6,555 nt of DNA from Bacteroidales bacterium UBA1735 (GTDB taxonomy: Bacteria; Bacteroidota; Bacteroidia; Bacteroidales; Paludibacteraceae), in contig DCID01000015.1 in assembly GCA_002315745.1 (NCBI GenBank), positions 5,095 to 11,649 of the forward strand, in the 5' to 3' direction. Of this stretch, positions 1 to 5,601 are shown one piece after another. The position numbers and the translations under genes are program-made. A model generated the notes under the pieces. The model made no database searches. It saw only the letters and a list, made by a program, of their open reading frames with translations, and was not told where the DNA came from. Each line of letters opens with the position of its first letter. The first letter of the stretch is position 1.

Positions 1-234
1 CCTGGCGCCGTGGATACAGGATTGTTCCATATCCGTCCATGGGCTACGCGGTTAGGGCGTGTGATGGGGTATATAGTGAGCCCCGAACACCTGGTGCGTC
101 GGGCATTGAGAGGCCTGTTCCGTGGTCGCGCTATGGTGACCGTGCCGTTTGTATGGAATGTGATACTGCTGGGATTCATCGCCCTCATACCGACCTGTGC
201 GCTTCGGCTAGTAAGGAGAGTAGGGGTGTTTTAG
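1..234 (+). CDS. SDR family NAD(P)-dependent oxidoreductase, C-terminal end (partial)
   Basis: This is the 3' end of a gene that begins left of the window, open from base 1 to a TAG stop at 232-234 (77 residues). The first visible residues, PGAVDTGLF, match the PG-x-x-x-T segment that follows the catalytic Tyr/Lys in short-chain dehydrogenases and contacts the nicotinamide. The segment SPEHLVRRALRGLFRGRAMV, followed by a hydrophobic stretch and a basic tail (LRLVRRVGVF), resembles the C-terminus of DltE-like SDRs, where a PE-x-[LV]-x-x-x-A helix is followed by a weakly membrane-associating tail. The cofactor-binding Rossmann motif and the active site lie outside the window, so substrate and cofactor preference cannot be read. 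The Met at position 10 is internal and not a start. The gene converges on tRNA-His and probably ends transcription at the 329-358 hairpin. Confidence 0.75.
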   Translation, partial: PGAVDTGLFHIRPWATRLGRVMGYIVSPEHLVRRALRGLFRGRAMVTVPFVWNVILLGFIALIPTCALRLVRRVGVF

Positions 235-252
235 GGTGCGTGACAGGATTCG
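234..252. repeat. 19-bp direct repeat of the tRNA-His 3' end (att-like or tRNA relic), copy 1
   Basis: The sequence GGGTGCGTGACAGGATTCG is identical to 360-378, the T-arm/acceptor 3' part of tRNA-His plus one base of its CCA. The copy lies 126 bp away, downstream of the tRNA in its own reading direction and in direct orientation. This is the geometry left when an integrative element uses the 3' end of a tRNA. Its first base is the last base of the SDR stop codon. On the - strand, the bases upstream of this copy contain GTTCAGT (279-285 on +), a D-arm-like string also found in the intact tRNA. A decayed tRNA-His copy is therefore an alternative reading. Confidence 0.6.
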
Positions 253-328
253 TACAAGTGAACAACGTGAGCAGATCGACTGAACGAAGTAAAGGAGAAC
301 CTCTACGGAGAAGACTGGCATGCATACG

Positions 329-358
329 AAAAAAGAGAACCGTAAGGCTCTCTTTTTT
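329..358 (-). terminator. Rho-independent terminator, probably bidirectional
   Basis: The left arm is 329-341 (AAAAAAGAGAACC), the loop is GTAA and the right arm is 346-358 (GGCTCTCTTTTTT). As - strand RNA all 13 positions pair, with one G-U wobble, and the hairpin ends in a U run. On the + strand the same position becomes an A-C mismatch, but the hairpin still ends in six T residues. It therefore fits best as the tRNA-His terminator and can also stop the convergent SDR transcript. The outermost base of the hairpin (358) is also the A of the encoded CCA. Confidence 0.8.
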
Positions 359-433
359 GGGGTGCGTGACAGGATTCGAACCTGCGACAATCAGAACCAC
401 AATCTGACGCTCTACCACTGAACTACACGCACC
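358..433 (-). tRNA. tRNA-His (anticodon GTG)
   Basis: Read on the - strand, the gene folds into a full cloverleaf. The first base (433) is G-1, which pairs with the discriminator C73 (361), the identity pair typical of bacterial tRNA-His. The seven acceptor pairs are GTGCGTG/CACGCAC. The D-arm region starts TAGTTCAGTGGTAGAGC. The anticodon stem is TCAGA/TCTGA around the loop TTGTGGT, giving anticodon GTG. The T-arm carries the canonical GGTTCGAATCC. C73 is followed by CCA (360-358), so the 3' CCA appears to be encoded, with its final A shared with the terminator stem. Without CCA the gene is 361-433. The promoter lies at 512-543. Confidence 0.97.
360..378. repeat. 19-bp direct repeat, copy 2 (inside tRNA-His)
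   Basis: This is the matching copy of the repeat at 234-252. It forms the 3' strand of the T-arm and the acceptor of the intact tRNA-His gene. Identity stops at 359 and 379, so the shared block is exactly 19 bp. Confidence 0.6.
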
Positions 434-437
434 ATAA

Positions 438-486
438 ACGATTTACGATTTACGATTTACGATGTACGATTTATCATGTACGAGGT
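438..486. repeat. Seven tandem 7-bp units, consensus ACGATTT
   Basis: Units begin at 438, 445, 452, 459, 466, 473 and 480. They read ACGATTT three times, then ACGATGT, ACGATTT, ATCATGT and ACGAGGT. The first three units are perfect and the copies decay away from the tRNA. The array lies just upstream of the tRNA-His 5' end, inside the presumed leader of its precursor. No reading frame or known binding site is apparent. Replication slippage is the simplest origin. Confidence 0.85.
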
Positions 487-511
487 AAGTCGTTTCGAAC
501 AAACGCGACTG

Positions 512-543
512 CAAAGGTACTGCTTTTTTTTGATATGACCAAA
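512..543 (-). promoter_or_regulatory. Bacteroidota-type promoter for tRNA-His
   Basis: On the - strand, TACCTTTG (519 to 512) matches the -7 consensus TAnnTTTG. TTTG (543 to 540) matches the -33 element, with a 20-bp spacer, which falls in the usual 19-21 range. The predicted start near 505 gives a leader of about 70 nt before the mature tRNA, which RNase P would remove. Both elements match the consensus fully, as expected for a stable-RNA gene. Confidence 0.75.
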
Positions 544-551
544 TATTTTTG

Positions 552-579
552 AAAAAAAAACAAAAAAAAGAAAAAAAAA
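552..579. repeat. Phased A-tracts between divergent promoters
   Basis: Three A-runs (552-560, 562-569 and 571-579) are separated by single C or G bases and spaced at 9-10 bp, close to one helical turn. Such phasing usually gives intrinsic DNA curvature and can act as an UP-like element. The tract lies upstream of both the tRNA promoter and the operon promoter. T-runs at 524-531 and 614-621 flank it. Confidence 0.6.
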
Positions 580-599
580 GACATATTTGTGCATAAAAC

Positions 600-631
600 T
601 TAGCAAAAGTCGATTTTTTTTATTATCTTTG
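600..631 (+). promoter_or_regulatory. Bacteroidota-type promoter for the five-gene operon
   Basis: TATCTTTG at 624-631 matches the -7 consensus TAnnTTTG exactly. A weak -33 candidate, TTAG at 600-603, lies 20 bp upstream and departs from TTTG at one base. The predicted start near 637-640 leaves a leader of about 30 nt. No strong Shine-Dalgarno precedes the ATG at 670. The leader is A-rich (AAAAAATCAGTATT), as is common for Bacteroidota translation starts. Confidence 0.65.
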
Positions 632-669
632 CAGCGTTTTTTGTACATCACTTTTAAAAAATCAGTATT

Positions 670-1896
670 ATGAAGAAAAATTATGTATCTATGATGGGAT
701 GCGGACTGCTGCTAATAGCCATGACCGCATGTGGTAACAAAGCTGCTCAATCGGGTTATCCAGAGTTGGATCAATGGGCACAACATGTCAATGATGTAAA
801 GGTTCGTACGATCGGTTATCCGTGCAACATGAACATCGAGTTGGAACGTTTCTACCAATGGTACACGGCGAATGAATTGGAGAAGATCATGCTCAATAAT
901 GTGGGTGATCCTTTTTCGGAGTCGGATGGTTTTAGCACGAACTCGTGTAAGTTCGAGCGCGAGGTCATTGAGTGGTTCGGTGCGTTGTACGGTTTTGACA
1001 AATCGGAAGTGTGGGGTATCGTGACCAATAGCGGTACGGATGGTAACAGTAATGGTATGTATTTCGGTACCAATTATCTGAAAAATAAAACAGGTAAGTT
1101 ACCCGTCTTCTACGTGAGCGACGAGGCACACTACTCCAATGCCCGTTTGGCTGATGTGATGCACCTCGAGTTGCGCTTGATTAAGAGCGACCGCATGGGT
1201 CGTATGATCCCTGAAGAGTTGGAGAAGAACCTAGACACGAAGCGTCCTGCGCTGGTGGTTTATGCTTTTGGTTCGACCTTCCGCGGTGCGATTGATAACA
1301 TCGACTCGCTGAACGCTGTCTTCGCACGCCACCCAGAGGTGGAAGTATATCGTCACGTGGATGGTGCATTGTTCGCAGGTTACTTGCCCTTTACGCAATA
1401 TCGTGAGTTGATTGATAAGAATAAACATAACTACCAATCGATGGCAATCAGTGGCCACAAGTTCTTTGGTATGGACGAACCAGCAGGTGTGCTCATTACA
1501 TCCAAAGACGTGTATGCGGCTCAGAGTCAGTTTAAGATCGCTTACCTCAACGAGGATATGAAGATGATCAGCTGCTCCCGCTCGGCAACGGATGCGCTTA
1601 AGTTCTGGTGGTTGATTAAGAACGTAGGCGAGGAGCGTTGGTGCCAGGATGCAACTCTAATGCTGGAGAACACGCAATACCTCAAGGCTAAACTGGATGA
1701 GATAGGTTGGCCAGCATGGGTAAACGAGTATAGTAATACCGTATTCTTCCGCCGTCCGTCGGACGAGATGGTGAAGAAATATTCATTGGCTAATAACTAC
1801 GACGAACAGTTTGGTGGAGCCATCTCTCACATCGTAGTGATGCAGCATGTAACGAAAGAGTTGATAGATCAGTTTGTTCGTGATATTCAACAATGA
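670..1896 (+). CDS. PLP-dependent group II decarboxylase with lipoprotein signal (histidine decarboxylase-like)
   Basis: The 408-residue product resembles PLP-type histidine decarboxylases and plant serine decarboxylases. Recognisable blocks are: GYP near residues 49-51; an NSCKFEREVIEWF segment (91-103); the phosphate-binding loop TNSGTDGN (119-126); H154 in SDEAHYS, expected to stack on PLP; the GSTFRGAID segment (201-209); D231 in HVDGAL, expected to hold the pyridine nitrogen; K264 in SGHKFFG, the Schiff-base lysine; and CSRSATDALKFWW in the C-terminal half. The catalytic core therefore looks intact. The N-terminus (MKKNYVSMMGCGLLLIAMTAC) is a lipoprotein signal with lipidation predicted at C21. 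Family members are normally cytosolic, so this is unusual. No acidic surface-export signal follows C21, so a periplasm-facing enzyme is more likely. Substrate is unproven; histidine, serine or another amino acid are possible. A start at M18 (721) would remove the signal but is less likely. It leads the operon and overlaps the next gene by ATGA. Confidence 0.82.
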   Translation: MKKNYVSMMGCGLLLIAMTACGNKAAQSGYPELDQWAQHVNDVKVRTIGYPCNMNIELERFYQWYTANELEKIMLNNVGDPFSESDGFSTNSCKFEREVIEWFGALYGFDKSEVWGIVTNSGTDGNSNGMYFGTNYLKNKTGKLPVFYVSDEAHYSNARLADVMHLELRLIKSDRMGRMIPEELEKNLDTKRPALVVYAFGSTFRGAIDNIDSLNAVFARHPEVEVYRHVDGALFAGYLPFTQYRELIDKNKHNYQSMAISGHKFFGMDEPAGVLITSKDVYAAQSQFKIAYLNEDMKMISCSRSATDALKFWWLIKNVGEERWCQDATLMLENTQYLKAKLDEIGWPAWVNEYSNTVFFRRPSDEMVKKYSLANNYDEQFGGAISHIVVMQHVTKELIDQFVRDIQQ

Positions 1897-3578
1897 CGCG
1901 CGGTGGTAAAATAGCATTATGGGTGGTAGGGTCAATCGTGGCCTTCTTCATCTTTCTGCAAGTGGGTGCGGACGCAGTAGCTACGCATATCATGGATAAG
2001 CAGATTCGTAAGGCTATTACCAAAGCCAACCTGCCCTATATCATTGATTACGGTCGATGCTATTGCTTCTTGTCCACCGGTACAGCCATGTTCTGGGATA
2101 TCCATTTCGTGAACGATACGGTGGTACCAGACGGTACGAAGGAAGCCGTGGAATTGAAGATCAATTCCGTGGAGGTGCAGATTGATTATTACTTGAAGAT
2201 TTATCGGCAGAAACATATTGGGGTACATAAGCTGACTGTGAATGAGCCACAAGTAGCCGTATGGACTACCAAGAAACCGAAGGAGCGGCACGATCATGTG
2301 CAGCAGAAAGTGCAAGAGACGATTCATACAGTCTCGGACTCGATCGTGGTGGCGCATAATGAAGAAGCCAATCGTGCCAAGAAATGGATCCATCAAGCCG
2401 GATTGACTAAGGTGGTGATCAAAGATGCATCCTTGACATGGAATGAGTTAGGGTCTCATATGTCGATGTCGGCGACGGATGTGGATGCCGAAGTCAATTC
2501 GTTTGTCTATGACCTCTATCGGGATACCATCACGTACTGCGATAGCATGTATATGCTACATGTAGGGCATTGGAAGATGTTATCCCCCGATGGACTATTC
2601 CAAGTGGAAGCCAACAACATCGAGACACAAGACGGAGGTGTGATACGCCTTGGGACTACGCATTTGGGACATAGTGTGCCTAAGAAGCAATTGGCACGTA
2701 TCATGAAGGAACCTACGGATTGGATAGATATGTACATCAATCAAGTAGAGATATCGGAAACGAATCTGATGCGTGAAAATTGGAAGGATGGTGTGCATAT
2801 TCCCTATATCATGGTGGATGTAGAGCGGTTTGAGAACATGCGTGATGAGCGATATGAACCCAAACGCCCCTACAAGATGCCCCAAGTGGTGCTGATGAAA
2901 ATGGGTTATCCTATTCATCTGGATCAAATAGATGTGAAGATACATACCTTAGATGTAGGCGTACTCAAAACGAACCAGAACTATGGCAAGATGCAACTCA
3001 ACCATGTCAATGCATCTATCTGCAATTTTACGAATCGTCGTGGTGGCACGATAGAGGCTCAGATGAATGCGATACTGGGGAAGGGTAGTATGTCAGGTGC
3101 CTTCCGTATGCGTCTCAATAGGGCTTGTCAATGGGAGATGGCGCTAAGTGCAAGAGAGGTGGATTTGGATTTCCTCAATCCGCTGATACGTCCGCTCGTT
3201 GCCATCGAAGTGAATTGCCATGTGGATTCGCTTCGCACGGTATATAAAGGCAATAAAACGAGTGCCAATGGCACGTTCATGTTAGGCTATACCGGTATAT
3301 CGGCTAAGGTGTATAAGGATCTACCAATACCCTATAAGATGATTAGCCAAAATGCGGGAGCCATAGAATACTTTGTCAATAATCTCATACCTAAATCTAA
3401 TCCTAAGTATGCAGGCAAACCAGCCACCGTTTACTCCGTCGAATGGGAGTGGAAACCCGAAAAGGAAGCGGTTCCGTTCTATCTCGTAGCGCCAGTCATT
3501 ATGGGTGCTGTGGAGACCTACTTACCTGGGTTATTTGTGGGGAAGAAAATCAAACCCAGTCTTCCCGTAAAGAAATAA
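1893..3578 (+). CDS. AsmA-like membrane-anchored envelope protein
   Basis: The product has 561 residues and one N-terminal membrane helix (about 7-24) with no cleavage site, so most of it should lie in the periplasm. Residues 88-124 show the pattern typical of AsmA/DUF748-like repeats: an alternating beta segment, a basic turn, then an EP-x-V-x-x-W strand (SVEVQIDYYLKIYR, then VNEPQVAVW). A charged, probably helical stretch follows (125-170), then more beta-rich sequence. The C-terminal part from about 401 (SGAFRMRL, LDFLNPLI, GYTGISAKVYKDLPI, NLIPKSNPKY) resembles the C-terminal module of Bacteroidota AsmA-like proteins, which places NP before a closing strand. AsmA-family proteins are thought to move or organise envelope lipids. 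That role is inferred here, not shown. The start overlaps the upstream stop (ATGA), and the next gene follows after 4 bp. No enzyme motif is visible. Confidence 0.6.
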   Translation: MTRGGKIALWVVGSIVAFFIFLQVGADAVATHIMDKQIRKAITKANLPYIIDYGRCYCFLSTGTAMFWDIHFVNDTVVPDGTKEAVELKINSVEVQIDYYLKIYRQKHIGVHKLTVNEPQVAVWTTKKPKERHDHVQQKVQETIHTVSDSIVVAHNEEANRAKKWIHQAGLTKVVIKDASLTWNELGSHMSMSATDVDAEVNSFVYDLYRDTITYCDSMYMLHVGHWKMLSPDGLFQVEANNIETQDGGVIRLGTTHLGHSVPKKQLARIMKEPTDWIDMYINQVEISETNLMRENWKDGVHIPYIMVDVERFENMRDERYEPKRPYKMPQVVLMKMGYPIHLDQIDVKIHTLDVGVLKTNQNYGKMQLNHVNASICNFTNRRGGTIEAQMNAILGKGSMSGAFRMRLNRACQWEMALSAREVDLDFLNPLIRPLVAIEVNCHVDSLRTVYKGNKTSANGTFMLGYTGISAKVYKDLPIPYKMISQNAGAIEYFVNNLIPKSNPKYAGKPATVYSVEWEWKPEKEAVPFYLVAPVIMGAVETYLPGLFVGKKIKPSLPVKK

Positions 3579-3582
3579 ACGT

Positions 3583-5601
3583 ATGCAAAAACACTTCATA
3601 ATAGCAACAACGATGATAGCCATGATGGGACTGGGTAGTTGTACCCATAGGCATCACTACCAATCCTATGAGGATTATCCCTGCAAGCGCGGTAGTCTAA
3701 GAGAAGTCAAGTACGCTCCCAATGAGACGCAATTCACGTTATGGAGCCCTAATGCGGACTCTGTCACTTTGCAAATTTACGACAATATGCGCAGCGAAGT
3801 GCCTGTTGAGGTGCACACCATGAGTGTTCGCCATGACGGTACTTGGGAAATAGTAGTTCGTGGCGATTTGATAGGGAAAGGATATACTTTCCTTGTACGT
3901 GAGGCCGATTCACCCTATCCATTACATGAGACGCCGGGTATATTTGCGACGGCCGTAGGTGTGAATGGACGTCGTGCCGCTATCTATCCGGATAGTCCTA
4001 TTGAGGGAACGAAGACGAAGACGAAAACGAAGACGAATACGAAAACGGCAGAGCCAGTCATCATCTATGAGATGCATTATCGAGATATGACGGCACATGC
4101 CAGTGCGGGAGTGAAGCATCCGGGTAAGTTCCTGGCGTTCACCGAACATGGAACGGTTTCTCCAGAAGGATTGGCTACGGGCATAGACCACCTCAAAGAG
4201 TTAGGCGTGACCCATGTGCAACTATTACCATCCTATGACTATGGATCGATTGACGAAGCACACTTAGTCGATAATCGCTATAACTGGGGATATGATCCGG
4301 TTAACTACAACGTACCAGAAGGTAGTTATAGCACGAATCCGTATGACCCAGCATGCCGTGTGCAGGAGTTTAAGCAGATGATACAAGCCCTGCACGAGGC
4401 GGGAATAAAAGTGGTGATGGACGTTGTGTATAATCATACGTATGACGTGGCAGAATCCAACTTTACCCAGACGGTGCCTGGCTATTTCTATCGCACGCGA
4501 GAGGATGGCAGTTTAGGCAATGCTTCGGGTTGCGGGAATGAGACTGCTAGCGAACGGGAGATGATGCGTCGCTTTATGGTGGAATCGGTTTGCTATTGGG
4601 CAACCGAATATGGGATAGACGGTTTCCGCTTCGATCTGATGGCCATACACGACATAGAGACGATGAAAGCTATTCGTGCAGCATTGGATAAGATTAACCC
4701 CACTATACTCACCTATGGCGAAGGGTGGGCGGCTGAGACTCCGTTGACCCCAGTGGATATCCAACCCATCAAAGCCAACGTGCATCAGATGCCTCGCATA
4801 GGCGCTTTCTCCGACGAATTACGTGATGGCTTGCGTGGTTCGTGCTGGAACGATAAAGATGAAGGGTTCCTATCGGGCAAGGCAGGCTGTGAACAGAGTA
4901 TCCGGTTTGGTGTGGTAGGTGCCATTGCCCATCCGGGTGTAGATATGACCAAGGTGAACTATAGCCAGAAACCATGGGCTAAACAACCTACCCAGATGAT
5001 TGCTTATGCCTCGTGTCACGACGATATGATGCTGACCGACCGTTTACGCTCCTGTGTGCGTCCTAAACGCGGCAAAGTCATATCGGATGAAGAATTGATG
5101 CGACTGGATATGTTGGCACAAACGATCGTGATGACCTCACAAGGTATTCCGTTTATATGGAATGGCGAAGAGATCATGCGCGATAAGAAAGGCGTGCACA
5201 ATAGTTTCTGTAGTCCAGACGCAGTGAACGCGATCGATTGGTCGCTCAAAGCGAAGAATAAAGCACTATTTGATTACTATTGCGGGCTGATAGCGATGCG
5301 AAAGGCGCATCCTGCTTTCTGGATGGGTAAAGCCGATTTGGTGCGTAAGAACGTGACGTTCTTGGATACACCGGATTGTGTCGTGGCTTATCGTATCCAA
5401 GGTGAGGCCGTGAAGGATAGTTGGAAGGATATCATCGTTGTGGTCAATGCGAATCGTCATGATGTACGGTTCACGTTACCTACTACGAATAATTATACCG
5501 CCGTCCTTAAGGATGGGGAAATCAATCTCAATGGCTTAGGCGAAGTGCAAGGGGAAGTGACCGTTGCTGCGCAAAGAGCCCTTATTCTAATTAAACAATG
5601 A
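3583..5601 (+). CDS. pulA: Type I pullulanase, lipoprotein (CBM48 + GH13)
   Basis: This 672-residue protein should hydrolyse alpha-1,6 branch links in pullulan, glycogen or starch-derived dextrins. A lipoprotein signal ends at LGSC (C20). A CBM48-like beta domain covers about 38-130 (FTLWSPNADSVTLQIYD). The GH13 barrel begins at YEMHYRD (162-168). The pullulanase signature YNWGYDP lies at 233-239, followed by PEGSYSTNP. Conserved region I is DVVYNH (280-285). Region II is GFRFD, with nucleophile D351. Region III is YGEGW, with acid/base E380. Region IV is SCHDD, with H479 and stabiliser D480. The rest forms the C-terminal beta domain. Overall length fits type I pullulanases. A Thr-Lys repeat (143-154) separates CBM48 from the barrel. 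Region IV reads HDD where HDN is usual. No SusC/D partners are in the window. The gene overlaps the nuclease gene by ATGA. Confidence 0.92.
   Translation: MQKHFIIATTMIAMMGLGSCTHRHHYQSYEDYPCKRGSLREVKYAPNETQFTLWSPNADSVTLQIYDNMRSEVPVEVHTMSVRHDGTWEIVVRGDLIGKGYTFLVREADSPYPLHETPGIFATAVGVNGRRAAIYPDSPIEGTKTKTKTKTNTKTAEPVIIYEMHYRDMTAHASAGVKHPGKFLAFTEHGTVSPEGLATGIDHLKELGVTHVQLLPSYDYGSIDEAHLVDNRYNWGYDPVNYNVPEGSYSTNPYDPACRVQEFKQMIQALHEAGIKVVMDVVYNHTYDVAESNFTQTVPGYFYRTREDGSLGNASGCGNETASEREMMRRFMVESVCYWATEYGIDGFRFDLMAIHDIETMKAIRAALDKINPTILTYGEGWAAETPLTPVDIQPIKANVHQMPRIGAFSDELRDGLRGSCWNDKDEGFLSGKAGCEQSIRFGVVGAIAHPGVDMTKVNYSQKPWAKQPTQMIAYASCHDDMMLTDRLRSCVRPKRGKVISDEELMRLDMLAQTIVMTSQGIPFIWNGEEIMRDKKGVHNSFCSPDAVNAIDWSLKAKNKALFDYYCGLIAMRKAHPAFWMGKADLVRKNVTFLDTPDCVVAYRIQGEAVKDSWKDIIVVVNANRHDVRFTLPTTNNYTAVLKDGEINLNGLGEVQGEVTVAAQRALILIKQ
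4009..4044. repeat. Hexanucleotide tandem repeat coding a Thr-Lys linker
   Basis: There are six 6-bp units of the form ACGAA(G/A/T). They encode alternating Thr-Lys (one Asn) at residues 143-154 of the pullulanase. The array sits exactly at the boundary between the CBM48-like domain and the GH13 barrel. Because the unit is a multiple of three, expansion or contraction would change linker length without breaking the frame. Confidence 0.85.

Noticed and set aside
39..407. A + strand open frame of 122 codons across the SDR end, terminator and tRNA
   Set aside because: It crosses the terminator hairpin and the antisense of tRNA-His. Its two similar peptide stretches (GCVTGF) come only from the 19-bp tRNA repeat.
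438..486. CRISPR-like array upstream of the tRNA
   Set aside because: The units are 7 bp and directly adjacent, with no spacers, and there are no cas genes in the window. It is a simple tandem repeat.
358..1896. Functional link between tRNA-His and the histidine decarboxylase-like gene next to it
   Set aside because: The genes are divergent with separate promoters, the substrate of the enzyme is unproven, and no His-codon leader or T-box is visible. Adjacency alone is weak.
1932..2396. A - strand open frame of 154 codons inside the AsmA-like gene
   Set aside because: It is fully antisense to a gene with clear domain features, has no promoter or start context, and resembles no family.
4009..4044. 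Phase-variable switch in the pullulanase gene
   Set aside because: The repeat unit is 6 bp, so slippage keeps the frame and cannot turn the gene on or off. Only linker length could change.
4513..4785. A - strand open frame of 90 codons within the pullulanase gene
   Set aside because: It is antisense to the conserved catalytic regions II and III of the pullulanase and is a shadow of that coding sequence.
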